This document shows positions 12,870 through 25,110 of a stretch of DNA of 64,000 nt, one piece after another. The stretch comes from Ancistrus triradiatus. Lineage: Eukaryota > Chordata > Actinopteri > Siluriformes > Loricariidae. The translations under genes and the position numbers were made by a program. Below the pieces are notes generated by a model, which was given only the letters and a program-made list of their open reading frames with translations, was not told where the DNA came from and did no database searches. The stretch lies in assembly GCA_025084515.1 (NCBI GenBank), contig JAJAGP010003183.1:1-64000 (forward strand), given 5' to 3'. Position 1 is the stretch's first letter. Each line of letters begins with the position of its first letter.

Positions 12870-13564
12870 GATAGGTAAAGAGAACCTGTCCTTGCTGTCC
12901 TTGTTGTCTTGTCACTATGTAGCAGCTGTAAGTCCTGGAGAAACGTTGTTTCATTTTGCTGTGTACTGTGTACATGGTTGGAATGACAATTAAACCCGAC
13001 TTTGAATTTACTCTGAACCTTAATTTTGGTATTTGTATATTAAATTGATTTGGATATTCAAAGTTGCAAAAAAATTAACAGTGTAATATTTAAAGGTTTT
13101 TCAATATTTGAACTTAAAATGCCTTATTTAATATGGAAAATAGGGTAGTGTTTAATTAATAATACATCTATTTGTTATATACATAGGTGCCTAATTTTTT
13201 ATATTTTTATATTCTCTATTTTATGATACCTCTCATAATATTACATTATCTTTGATTTATCATAGTCTATTATACTTTATTTATTATATTTTAACTATCT
13301 AACTCCCTAACTTTTTATACTTCGTGTCTGTTTATTTAAACTATTACTATAAACTTAAACAGATAACTTTAATTTTTACACATTACATTACATCCCTTTT
13401 TGAGTCTTGGTCCTATATATCTCCATAATATTGTATTCACTTTAACTTAATATAGTCTATATTTGTTTATTTATATTTTCTTTGTATTACTTTCCAATTT
13501 TTTTTCCTATTTAGCTTATGGGTATTTAAGCTATTATTATAAATGTATTATTAAGGTAATTTAG
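12870..13564. other. AT-rich non-coding stretch
   Basis: Very AT-rich, with many TTTAT/ATTTA words; no gene, and no repeat boundaries seen. Confidence 0.5.
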
Positions 13565-13721
13565 TTCATTTCTTACATATAAGGTCTAGGCAGCTCAAGG
13601 AGGTTGGGTCCCTTTGTGAGTCTTGGTTCTCCCAAAGTTCCTTCTTCATCACATTTAGGGAGTTTTTCCTTGCCACTGTCACTGTATGCTTGCTCAATTG
13701 GTTCTGTGGGCCTAAACACAG

Positions 13722-14373
13722 CAGTACCTTGGTTCTTGACCACCGGAAATCATCAAATTCGGTTCTCGATGCATTCTGACTAGAAAAAGTTGTCTTGGTC
13801 TCGTTGTTTGCTTGGTACTCGGTGCACTTGCTTAAACTTACATGATTCAAGTCATACGACTTGTTTCAGTCGAAACTCAATTCATGGTTCAGTACAGAGA
13901 GATTCAGGTTTAGTTTATCGTGTTTTTCTTTATTTTTACATCTACAGTACTGTATTCTTACTGCAAATAAGTCTCCATGGGCTGTAAAAAGGTTAGGTTA
14001 TAAGAGCCAACCGAAAGGACACGAAAGGAAACACATGCTGCAGTTAGCTTAGCAACTATGCTTGCACCCAGAGAATAAAATAAGCTTTATGGTAATGATT
14101 TTGGCCAATTGTAGGTTAATGTAAGCATTTTAAACAATAACTGACTTATCACTGGTCATCATAGACTGCTATAGACTGCTCAACCAAACACTCGGTAAAC
14201 TCCTCAGTTACCAATACAACTCCATTAATGCATATAATGCCTTACACAGTGTGGATTTTCTGGGGGTCTGGAACAGATTCATTCAATTAACATTATTCCT
14301 TAATGATCATACTTGTTGTTCTTGGCTCTCACAAGGCTTCTTGCTTAAATTAACGAGAACAAAAGTACCACTG
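13722..14373. mobile_element. terminal-inverted-repeat element (tacctcggttctcga family)
   Basis: Left end cagtaccttggttcttgacc and right end gagaacaaaagtaccactg are inverted repeats. The element is in opposite orientation to the copy at 19083-19833. No coding capacity; a TA-flanked non-autonomous DNA transposon. Confidence 0.75.
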
Positions 14374-14400
14374 TATTTGTAATGCTCTAGAAATAAGTTC

Positions 14401-14464
14401 ATTAAAAAAAACAAACAAAAAACAAACAAACAAAACAAAAAAAAAAACAAACAAAAAAAAAAAG
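14401..14464. repeat. A-rich (CAAA)n tract
   Basis: Low-complexity aaacaaac repeats. Confidence 0.9.
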
Positions 14465-14894
14465 AACAGAACAGCATTGAAATCTAGTTGTTCATGTGCT
14501 GGTATGAGGAGCAGGTCAGTGCCCCAGTGGTAACATAATTGTGCCATGACATGACATTGTGATATGGACACCAAATCCACAGTTACATTTATTTCTCATC
14601 AACAATTTTTATCATTTACCCTTCAAATCTATCACTAGCACAGATTAAAGTGGTAAGAGAACAAGGCGAGTTTCTGAATGTGAGAACATCATTTCACTAC
14701 TGTGAGAACTGAAGCTCCTTGCAGAGCCTGATACTGGATACTGCTACTATGTTTACTACAGGAAATCAATGCCACCTCACAGGACTCAGTACCCCATACA
14801 TTGTAAGCTTCAAGTCGAGCACCAACTGAACTGTGTAAGCCAAATGAGAAGCCTGATCCACCAATGGAACCACTACACTACTTACTCACTCTCC

Positions 14895-15360
14895 ATACAC
14901 ACTAATTCAGGGTCATGGTGGTGCCCTGGACATGGTGCCAGTTTATCGCTGGGCACATGCATGCACATATTCTTAGACACTTTAAAGAAACTAAAGTCAG
15001 CTATAATGCATGTCTTTTGAATCTGAGAGGAAATTGGAGTACCCGAATGAAATTCACAGAGGCATGGTGAGAACATGCCAACTCCAACAGCAGCCAGGAT
15101 GTGGACTCAAGCCAAAGTCTCTGAAGACGTGAGGTGACAGCTCTAACCACTGTAACACCATGCTGCCCAACCATATCACTAGTCGTCTGATGGTGGTGTT
15201 CCCTATACATTCAGGTTTGGGAGTACACACCCAGTGGTTTTTTTTTTCCTGTAAATGCACCACTCAACCTTCACGTAGCAATGCCCACCCAGGATTGGGT
15301 CCGTGTCCTTGGATACTGCTGTTACCAGTAGCTGGCTCTACCCACTAAGCCACCAAAGCT
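14895..15360 (-). repeat. decayed tRNA-derived SINE remnants
   Basis: The minus strand shows a SINE-like body (catgttctcaccatgcctct, ggcaccatgtccagggcacc). Next to it is a second head gcagctttggtggcttagtg resembling a Pol III A box. Both are diverged. Confidence 0.5.
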
Positions 15361-15432
15361 GCAGAAATATAGAAATTGCAAAGGTACTAACAATTAAACT
15401 AAAATTACTGGCAAGTGCATTAAACATGCCTA

Positions 15433-16700
15433 CAGTGGTGTGAAAAAGTGTTTGCCCCTTCCCGATTTTCTGTTTTTTTGCATGTGTGTCACACTTGCAG
15501 TGTTTCGGAACCAAATTCAATAGTAGTCAAAGACAACACAAGTTAATCCCAAATGAAAGTGTTTATTATTAAGAAAGAAGAAAATCAAAACCTACATGGC
15601 CCTCTGTGAAAAACTGATTGACCCCCTCCCATTATCCACAAATGGCGAAGACATGGAACAGTGGTGAACCCTCCCAGGAGTGGCCGGCCGACCAAAATTA
15701 CCCCAAGAGCGCAGCGACGACTCATCCAAGAGGTCACAAAAGACCCCACAACAACATCCAAAGAACTGCAGGCCTCACTTGCCTCAGTTAAGGTCAGTGT
15801 TCATGCCTCCACCATAAAAAAGAGACTGGGCAAAAATGGCCTGCATAGCAGAGTTCCAAGATGAAAACCACTGCTGAGCAACAACAACATTAAAGCTCGT
15901 CTCAATTTTTCCAGAACACATCTTGATGATCACCAAGGCTTTTGTGAAAACATTCTGTGGACTGAAGAGACAAAAGTTGAACTCTTTGGACGGTGTATCC
16001 CCCATTACATCTGGCATAAACGTAACACAGCATTTCAGAAAAAGAACATTATAGCAACACTAAAATATGGTGGTGGTAGTGTGATGGTCTGGGGCTGTTT
16101 TGCTGCTTCAGGACCTGGAAGACTTGCTGTGATAAATGGAACTATGAATTCTGCTGTCCGCCAAAAAATCCTGAAGGAGAATGTACGGCCATCTGTTCGT
16201 GACCTCAAGCTGAAACAAACTTGGGCTCTGCAACAGGACAATGATCCAAAACACAAAAGCAAGTCCACCTCTGAATGGCTGAAGAAAACAAGATGAAGAC
16301 TTGAGTGGCCTAGTCAAAGTCCTGACCTGAATCCTATTGAGATGCTGTGGCACGACCTTAAAAAGGCTGTTTATGCTCTCAAACCCTCCAGTGTGGCTGA
16401 ATTACAACAATTCTGCAAAGATGAGTGGCCAAAATTCCTCCACATCAATGTAAAAGACTCACTGCAAGTTATGGCAAACGCTTGGTTGCAGCTAAGGGTG
16501 GCCCAACCAGTGGGTAGGTTTGGATTTTTTTCTCCTTTAATAATAAACACCATCATTTAAAAACTGCATTTTGTGTTTACTTGTGTTGTCTTTGACTAGT
16601 ATTTAAATTGGTTTAAATGTTCCGGAACACTTAAGTGTACAAACATGCCAAAAAAAATCAATAGGAAATCAGGAAGGGGCAAACACTTTTTCACACCGTG
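15433..16700 (+). mobile_element. nearly full-length Tc1-like element, family F
   Basis: Terminal repeats cagtggtgtgaaaaagtgtt and aaacactttttcacaccgtg bound 1268 bp. The transposase HTH region is mostly deleted near 15610-15660. The rest reads through KRLGKNGLHSRVPR, GGGSVMVWGCFAASGPGRLA, QQDNDPKHKSKS and NPIEMLWHDLKKA. Two TGA stops (after SRVPR and after LKKTR) sit where Arg CGA is expected. The first catalytic Asp (W-T-D-E) is Glu here, so the enzyme is dead. Confidence 0.9.
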
Positions 16701-17039
16701 AAGGCAATATAAAAATATAGTTTTGGTTTATATGAGAGTAATTTAACCTCAAAAAGAACTACAATCATAAAACACACAATTGTTCACAACCCTGTATTTA
16801 GAACTTGCTGTAGTAAGTTTAGGATTTACCTACTTAAAGGTTTAGTGTTTAACAGGTGCGTTGCCTGTTCTGGAAATGACTGTTTCTTCAGGGGGACTCA
16901 TTCCCTCTTGGTTGAGTGCAGCCAGCGAAGTATGTTTATTCATGTTTTTATTTTGGTTCTACTCTGTGTGTGATTGTTAATATGTGCTTGTAACTGAAGA
17001 ACCACGATGTTGTGTATTTCCAGTAGGGAGTGATAAGTG
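16701..17039. other. non-coding stretch
   Basis: Nothing recognised. Confidence 0.4.
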
Positions 17040-17275
17040 TAACAGTTTAGGCCTCAGACGCGGCATAGATGGTGGCGTTCCACTTGTGGTTTCAAGGGTA
17101 TCTCTGACAAATGTACGCATCGTGTGCACACAGTTTTCTCGTGAAAATAACCTTTACATTATAATTGCATAAAAAGACCATATGACTATGGCAATGTTCA
17201 GTTAACATCCATTTCGGTCAACAACCTGTTTCACAGAACGCAATGCGGTCTTTAAAGGCGCATACCTGTACTGGA
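17040..17275 (+). repeat. unclassified interspersed repeat (R1), copy 1
   Basis: From gatggtggcgttccacttgt through aaaaagaccatatgactatg to ggcgcatacctgt. It is collinear with 35925-36130 and, inverted, with 60200-60425. Confidence 0.7.
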
Positions 17276-19082
17276 GTATGCAGAAAGCAGAGCAAGCAAT
17301 CAAGAGCATACTCGGATTGAACTAGTTATCAGGGGTATATCTGTGCGTGGGTCTCTTTCAGGTACATTCTTCCCACCTTCTAAAAACATGCATTAGGCCA
17401 ACTGGTGTCTCTGAAGTGTTCCAGTGTGAGTGAGTGTGTGTACTTGTATGAAAATGAATGAGTGAATAAAAGAATATATTGTGTATAAAGTAAAATTGTA
17501 TACCTGGAGATGCCATTAAAAATATGGCATTTACCTTTTTTTTCCCCCCATGGATTTCCAACAATGTCCAGTCCAATCATACAGTGCAGTGCCTCTTCTT
17601 AAGCCGCCATTTCTAGATTTGCAAGCTAGGACCTTGTGTGTTTTCCATCTGCCTGTGAAATCCCAGAGATGTGCACATGGATGAGACTGTAAGTATCAGA
17701 GCACCACAGGAGGGTGAAAACAGTAGGTAATCCTGCTCATAATTTCTCAAAGGAGAGGACAAAAACAGACATGTCTGATCCAGGCAGAGATAAAAATCAC
17801 AGAATCACTCACACGAGAGTACATTACACCAGGACCCCATGTAATCTAATCCACATATGGCTCAAAGACACAGCGCAAACCAGATCTCTGCAGATCCATC
17901 AGGGTCCTAGTTCAGGTAGAAGCAACAGTTGAGATCCCATGCCCTGTATTCTAGCTGCTTCAAGGGAGAACCAGACCTACAACCTTCCTGATCCTCCACC
18001 ATGCTTAACAGTTGTATCATATGCAAATTGGTCGATCGCACATCCACGATGCAAATCTACCATTCCACCACATCCCAAAGCTGTTCTGCTAGATTGAGAT
18101 CTGGTGACTGTGTAGACCATTTGAGTACAGTGAAGTCGCTGTCATGTTCAAGAAACCAGTTTGAGGCGATTCGGGCTTATAAGAATACAATCCAGATACA
18201 AGATACATAACCTGGGTGTTGTGCGTGTTCTCACTGGCAATCCAGTAGCAAATAATGAGCTTTACTGTGCTTCTAAATAACCAATAAAACAAAAATAAAT
18301 AAGGTTTATAATAACCAAACAAAACCTATTTAATTAAACATTAATCCCTCACCTGTCCGTTTCCTGACCTCAGTTTTAGTCGTATAGATCGAGACAGGAA
18401 TCAGTACGGTCTATACTCACAAAGCCACTCCTCGATGTACTTTGCTCAGGATTGCATTACAAAAACAATGAGGTATAGGATCAGAAAATCCATTCCAACG
18501 CTTGCCTCATTCAGCAGAGGTCAGGAGCAATTATTTGAGCGGCTGAAAGCTCTTTGCCCTGGGATACAACGTACAAATGTGTTCGTCACTGACAGGACGA
18601 CAGGGAGCCCAAAGGAGCTGACAAGTTTAAGGCTCTTGGAGAACATGGCTGCTAAAGCGTGATGTATGCTCTGTCGACAGGTGGTAAGGAATGCGCCGCA
18701 CAGCCAAAAGAACCTGACCTCCTCAAATCCATTGTGTCTTTATGTATTAGAGAATGGCTGAGCATGGCACAGAGCTCCTACACATTGCTGTAATTCCAAA
18801 ACAACCCAAGCAGCTGGTCAGTGAGGCTCTCACACATCTTAGCAGACTGATTCAGTAACTCAATGCTCAGCTTTTCAGCTGACAGCTCGCCCTGTGAAAC
18901 TGTAGACAATTGCAAAAGTTTTCCCACACCTACCGCTGACACCATCTACCAGGACACAGAGTATACTACAGAACACCGGCACACCAAATGGAACTGTCTT
19001 TAAGAAAGTGCTATACGGTAGCTCAGTTACCACGTTATTGGGTAGATCTGTTCAACTGCTCAATAATGCAACGTATCTAATA
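17276..19082. other. non-coding stretch with a decayed DNA-transposon piece
   Basis: About 17935-18180 (ccaccacatcccaaagctgttc, attgagatctggtgactgtg) resembles the 3' part of a fish Tc1-like element in decay. A short open frame at 18471-18662 is not supported by splice context. Otherwise nothing is recognised. Confidence 0.4.
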
Positions 19083-19833
19083 CAGTGGTACCTCGGTTCT
19101 TCTCGTTAATTCGTTCCACAAGGCTTATCGAGAACCGAGAACAACGAGTACCGAGTAAATTTCTCCCATAAGGAATAATGTAAACTCCATTAATCCGTTC
19201 CAGACCCCCAGCAAATGCACACTGTATAAGGCATTATATGCATTAATGGGGTTGTATTGTACAGGTGCTCCCTGATTTACAAAGGGGATATGTTCCGACA
19301 AATCCATCTAAGTTAATGTACCATGAGCCGATAGTCTATACTGTATCATAGCGAAGCCTATTACACACTTACATTAACACTTACATTCATTCACAAGTAA
19401 TGGATTGAAAAAGAAAAGCAAAACACTTACTCTATTGGTGAACTCCGGGCATTAGCATAGCACCCTGTGTTCTGGAGGAGTCAGTTCTCCTTTTGGTCGG
19501 TTCTTATAAATAACCTTTTTAGGACCCATAGAGACTTATTTGAACTACGAACACAGTAATTGAAGATGTAAAAATATTGAAAAAAAAAACCAATAAACAG
19601 CACAGATCTTCACTGAGCAAGGGCTATTGTGAATCTGAATCACTATGTACTGAATCGTGAATCAAGAATCGAGTTTCGGCTAATATAAGTCATGGGGCTC
19701 AACTCATACAAGTTTAAACAAGAGCGCCGAGTACCGAGAAACTGACGAGAACCGAGACAAATTTTTCTACTCAAAATGCGCCGAGAACCAAATTTGACAA
19801 GTTCCAAGGTGGTCGAGAACTGAGGTACCTCTG
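19083..19833. mobile_element. terminal-inverted-repeat element (tacctcggttctcga family) with a secondary insertion
   Basis: Left end cagtggtacctcggttctt and right end gagaactgaggtacctctg, with TA on both flanks. Inside, at about 19262, a different terminus starts (acaggtgctccctgatttac), the same as the ends of the 26061 and 21221 elements. A later element therefore appears to have inserted. Confidence 0.8.
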
Positions 19834-19836
19834 TAA

Positions 19837-20342
19837 TTAGGGGTGTAACGATGAACACACCACAATCTGCATCACAGACACTGACAATGTCGCATTCGTT
19901 CCATTTATAAAGCCATCTAATGTTTGGAACACCAAAGGGTGCAATCATATGTCATGCTCCCATACCCACTTAAAACTACTCATTTCTTTTAATTGCAGCA
20001 GACTAAAGAATCTTTTTGTTCAAATGTTTATACTAGAAAAGTGCACATTCTTTTGCATTGTTATTCTTCAGGAATAAAAAAAGACTTCTTACTCGGTTAT
20101 TATATAATATAATATATGGAGAAGCTACAATAAAGCATTTTATTTACAATTTTAAACCTCTGTTTCTAGTAACCTATTTAAATTGCAGGAGACTAAATAT
20201 TTTGTTTAATAATTTATTTTAAAAAACGTGCATTGCTTTGCAGTGTTTACGCTTCAGAAAGAAAAAAAAAAAACGCAAGAAAATCAAATTGTAAACTATC
20301 ATGAGTCAAATCGAATCCTGAGCGGAGTGTATCATTACACAT
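19837..20342. mobile_element. hAT-like MITE (ggggtgtaacgat termini)
   Basis: Starts aggggtgtaacgatgaacac and ends gagtgtatcattacaca, an inverted pair seen in fish hAT-type non-autonomous elements. No ORF. It abuts the preceding element. Confidence 0.65.
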
Positions 20343-20440
20343 CAAGTCAAGTCAGATTTATTTATACAGCGCTTTTTACAATGCAGTACTGTCTCAAAGC
20401 AGCTTTACAATTTTAGATTATCTTCTAATATCTTAGGCAC
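20343..20440. repeat. interspersed repeat (gatttatttatacag family), fragment
   Basis: Matches 4785-4880 closely from gtcaagtcagatttattta to gattatcttctaatatctta. Confidence 0.7.
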
Positions 20441-20489
20441 ACTTTGAGCACCCTAATACCAGTAGAGCATTGTTTAAATACCACAACCT

Positions 20490-20680
20490 AGGGATTACAT
20501 TTACATTATCCAGAGTGATTTACCATTGATACAGTCTTACAATCCAAGCAATCGTAGCTTAAGGCTCTAGCTCAAAGACCCAACAGTGGCAGCTTGGCAG
20601 AGGTGGGAATTTAACCCTGGACCTTCTGGTCCATAGTCCAGTACCTTAACCACTAGGCTACCACAGTATTGTTGACGGCC
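20490..20680 (-). repeat. tRNA-derived SINE (S1), copy 1
   Basis: The minus strand reads tggtagcctagtggttaagg (A-box region), then gggttaaattcccacc (B-box region), then the tail ending in caatggtaaatcactctgga. Decayed relative to the 37530 copy. Confidence 0.8.
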
Positions 20681-21220
20681 ACATACATCCCTGTATGACC
20701 ACAGTGTACCATCTTCTGATGACTACTTACAGCAGGATCTCCAGAGCACTTTTGGGATGTGGTTAACTGGAGGTTCACATCATGGATTTGCAGCCAACAA
20801 ATTTGCAGCAACTTTGCAACTGTTAAAAAGTAACTTTAAGGTTATGGATGAATAAAACACATACCCATGCCAGTCAGTGTTTTTCTGTTGGGCTTTGACA
20901 GTTTTAAGTTTCTATAACAGTTCTAATGTTAAAAGTTGGCTGCCACATAAATATGCAGTCAGGTTTCCAAAACCAAAGCTGCTACATGTCATATACTGAC
21001 GCCAGTTTTGAAATCGGCATTATGCCAAATTATGACATTAATCAAATCACACACTTAAAAAAAAATACAATATTACAGATACAGTTTGAAAACATCGGAG
21101 TTTGTTAATAACAAACAAGTGCTCCGAACCAACTATTCCTACTCGGTTGTTAACTTAATTAATTGGCTATCGTGACATTTCAGAAAGAACACAAACTATA
21201 AAAAGTAAGACGTTCTTGAA
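20681..21220. other. non-coding stretch
   Basis: Nothing recognised. Confidence 0.4.
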
Positions 21221-21717
21221 CAGCTACTCCCTGTTTTTCAATGGCCTGACTTGCAATGTTTCCTCTATATGATAGGAATCTGATAATACACACAAATACA
21301 CATTCAGCAGAAACCGTACTCTGAATTCCGATTTTTCCCCGAGCAAGCTATACGCCGTACGATGCTCTGCTGCACTCTCCCGTGCCAAATGAGGAACTCG
21401 GCAGTGCGTGACATGGGGAGTGTTGAGTGCTGGGAAATGTAGTGAGGAAAAGCCGTGGTCACGACAATAATCATTTTTGTTTCTCACTTTCAATACATTA
21501 TTCCATAAATTACATGAGATTCAATATTTTATTATAAAATAAGCTTTGTGTTAATGATCTTGCCCAGCTGTACTTTAATGTAAGTGATTTAAGCATGCTT
21601 AAGGTAAGCTACGCCATGATACATACAGTACGTGTTAAACTCCTCGGTTTCCGACATATTCAGCTTACAATGGGTTTGTCACCATGTATCCCCATCGTCA
21701 GTTTGGGACTACTTGTA
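21221..21717 (-). mobile_element. TA-flanked non-autonomous element (ctccctgatttat family), copy 1
   Basis: Left end cagctactccctgtttttca and right end ccccatcgtcagtttggga correspond, inverted, to the ends of 26061-26677. The shared interior includes cactacatttcccagcactc on the opposite strand. Confidence 0.65.
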
Positions 21718-22182
21718 CCCCAGTAATTCAGTCTACAAAGTCTTTAAGAATGTATTGTGATTTTTACAAGATGTTAATCCCATCTCAACTCTTCACTACC
21801 CCATTAAAATGTTAAGTGCGTATGATTAGAATGGCAGATCTTAAAATATCAACAGGTGATCTACAAACTTTATACATCTCTGCCCTCAACCCAGCTATGG
21901 ACTTAACATGCTAGGTCTGGTGAGAGATCTGTGAAAAACAGAAACAATAAGGTAATTCAGCCATTATGCAACTGAAACACACTACTAACTTCCCTTCCTG
22001 GTATAAAAAGGTGCAGACACTCCAGACATTGTTTTCTCTATACAACCGGAGTCATATTCTGTGGTCTATCTGAGGTCCCAATGACGTCTAAGAGTCCGGT
22101 TGGTAGCATTTTTGGTGCTAAATGATCCAAACACAGTGGAATAAAAAATACATTTTTCCATGCTTTGTCATAAAGACTACCT
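21718..22182. other. non-coding stretch
   Basis: Nothing recognised. Confidence 0.4.
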
Positions 22183-22800
22183 CACTGGTCATTTTATTAG
22201 GCGTTCCTCCTTGTTTCTGCACTCACTGTCCATTTTATCAGCTCCACTTACCATATAGAGGCACTATGTAGTTCTACAATTACAGACTGTAGTCCATCTG
22301 TTTCTCTACATACTTTGTCTCCGTCTAATGGCTAACCCCACAGGACCAGAATAGGGTGATGGATCATTGATGTGGTGGTAGTGTGTTATTGTGTGTTGTG
22401 CAGGCATGACTGGGTCAGATACAGCAGTGCTGCTGGAGTTAAACAACTCTGTATCACTGCTGAACTTGCAATGAACCACCAGCCAAAAATGTCCAGGCAC
22501 CAACAACCTCTAATCAGCATCCTGTGGGCACTGATGACAAACAGATAAGCTACGGTCTTTGACTTTATATCTACAAGGTAGAGCAATATGGTAGATGTGA
22601 TTAATAGAGTGCGCAGTGAATGAACACGGTTATTAAAAAACTCCAGCAGCACTGCTGTGTCTGATCCACATTTCAACACAACACACACTAACACACCACC
22701 ACCTCAGTATCACTGTAGTACAGTGGGGACTAGCAAAGTATATAGAGACACAGATGGACTACGGTCTGTAATTGTAGAACTACAAATCGCTTCGATACGT
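22183..22800. mobile_element. palindromic hairpin MITE (family H)
   Basis: The left arm from ctgtccattttatcagctcc through tacaattacagactgtagtc is mirrored by gactacggtctgtaattgta at 22757-22776. The inner arms also mirror (gcagtgctgctggagtt / aactccagcagcactgctg). Near full length, but the right outer end is lost. Confidence 0.9.
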
Positions 22801-24299
22801 TAAATGCAACACATACCAAGTGAGCCTTAAGCTATGGCAACATTTTCATGAAACAATCTTATCTGGAAATGACACATAATGCACTTTCTACCTTGAGTTA
22901 TTAACCGCCGACTGTACAGCATGATTATCCACAATTAAATGGATATTAAATCTTTGATTTTTGTTTCTTGGCAAAGTTGTGAAGATATTTGTTCCCCACA
23001 CGTCACACCCACATGACCACACTCAGAAATCTACCGCATTTGGCTGACATAACAGATTGCACTAGTTAGCACATATGGTAGTGTCCTAAAGAACAGCTGG
23101 AGCACTGACCCCACGCAAATGTCCTCTGCATGTCCATGTGTTGACCCACCCCACTGCAAAAGTTCAGCCTGTTAACCCTTCACAAACATGTGAAATGCAA
23201 TGTAATATCTACACAAATGAACACGTCAGGTGAAATACAAACGCAAACATCCATTCCCTTTAATCCCTTACCCCAAAAATACTGACCAAAAGTGCAGACT
23301 ACAGGTTTGTCCGCTCGCTCGCTGACTTCCTCAAATTTCACACCTTCTGTGCTGAAGTTTCTCTCTCCCGAGTCTCAAGAGGCAGAGGTAGATGCACAGG
23401 CAGTGCACATGGAAGGGAGGCAGGCTCCTCTTCAAACGCTTGTATTGTTTTTCCTGTTCTCTTTTTTTTGTCTCTTCAGATGAATCCACTGTCCATCCTT
23501 CACCCCCCTCTGCAGGATGTAAAATATCTGGCACAGCAAGAAAGCCACAACGAGAACCACGCAAAAAAAAAAAGGTCCACAGGAGAAGTTCGCCTCCCTC
23601 TGGTTTGAATTTAGAGGCTGGGTTTCAGGGGAGGCGAGCAAGCCTCAGCAAGCATACTCTGAAGTGAAAGACACTTTTATATGCAACAGACTTCCTTCTC
23701 TAGCCTCTGGTTCCCACCTCCTCTTTGCCTCTGTCCCTCCCTGCCCGTCTTCCACATGCCTCCCACCTCTGTACCAGAAATGTGGCTTAGTCTATAATCC
23801 AGTAGTGGCCCATGACCAAAACTGTAAGCGGGGCAGCCTCGGACTTCTGGACCATATTATCAATCCGGTTCAATTTGGACTTAATGAATATGTTAGAGAC
23901 AATAAATAACTATCAGGCAACCCTCACCATGAGTAGCGGATGGAAACTGAATGACTGTGCATCAGGAATGATACTCTAACGCAACGACACATTTGCCAGA
24001 TTGTCGGGGCATAATTTACAAGTGCAGTCTCCAGGTCTACTTAAACTATAATCGTCAAAAGAAAAACACACATTTGGGGAAAGTAACTGGGTTAAATCAA
24101 CCTTTAATTCTAAAAATTGCTTATTGGCTAGCCCATTCAAATCTCTGTAATACTTACAGGAGCTACGTTATACAGCCTTACAAAATAATCCAAGATCATC
24201 AAACCTTACAACTTTATTTAAAATTGTCTATTCACAATTTTATTGTCTAAGCCCAAGCCCAAACTGAGCAAGTCTAGGGAAACCAACCTGCACTAAGCA
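22801..24299. other. non-coding stretch
   Basis: The 23290-23660 part is GC-richer. On the minus strand it can encode a hydrophobic segment (FCVVLVVAFLLCQIFYIL), but splice context and family likeness are lacking. Otherwise nothing. Confidence 0.35.
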
Positions 24300-24449
24300 A
24301 AGCTATTGTGAATCTGAATCGTGAATCATAAGTCGATTTTTTGGCTGGAACTCGTACAAGTTTAAGCAAGTGTGCCGAGTACCAAGCAAATGACAAGAAC
24401 CAGGACAAATATCTCTAGTCAAAATGCGTCGAAAACCGAGGGTCACTGT
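24300..24449. mobile_element. fragment of tacctcggttctcga-family element
   Basis: Corresponds to the right third of the 19083-19833 copy (gagtaccaagcaaatgac, gtcgaaaaccgag). Confidence 0.7.
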
Positions 24450-25110
24450 ATTAACAGAGATAAAACATTTTACAGAATATAATAATTTTAATAAAATATA
24501 ATTATAATCTCCCCTGGCAAAAGAAATCGTGTGTTTAAAGGTAGTAGTAACTTCAGGCACCTGCAGATGGTGTTGTCCTCTCAAGCCCACCAACACATTT
24601 CGTATTAGATCCCACTCAACAACATTCATCTTTCTGTCCTTTAGCCTCTTCATTGCTTTTTTGGTAGCATGTTTAGGATTTCACTTCAGTCTTGGTCTCA
24701 GCCACACATAAAACCTTCTGCCATATGTCATCAGGAGCACAAGAAAGATACTTTTTCACAAGAGGCTTCTTCTTGCCACCTTGCGGAAATCGTGTGAGCT
24801 TGTTGTGGCAAAATTGCAGATTGATCTCAGTCGTACAGATTTGACCGTCCTTCGAATTTGCTGTTGGCAGCTTCCCAGATCAATATCCTCCTAAATCGGA
24901 CATCCAGTATGGAGGGACGGCCCAATTTAGGCAAGGTATTTGTAGGTGCGATACACTGTCTGATATGTGGTGCAACAGATAAAGTCTCCAAAATCTTTTT
25001 GTACCCTTCTCCTAACTTTCAGAACCTCTTTGAAAATGCCTTTCTAACCATATTTAATTCTTTGTTTAACCATACAGTACTAGTACCAGAATCCTCAAGG
25101 TTTTAATCAG
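24450..25110 (-). mobile_element. decayed DNA transposon remnant
   Basis: The minus strand carries pieces resembling a Tc1/mariner-type transposase gene (around 24600-24950), but no terminal repeats or intact frame. Assignment is weak. Confidence 0.35.

Noticed and set aside
23331..23641. Two overlapping minus-strand frames, one with a hydrophobic segment
   Set aside because: No splice signals, family likeness or codon pattern supports a gene; one frame crosses an A-rich run. Kept only as non-coding.
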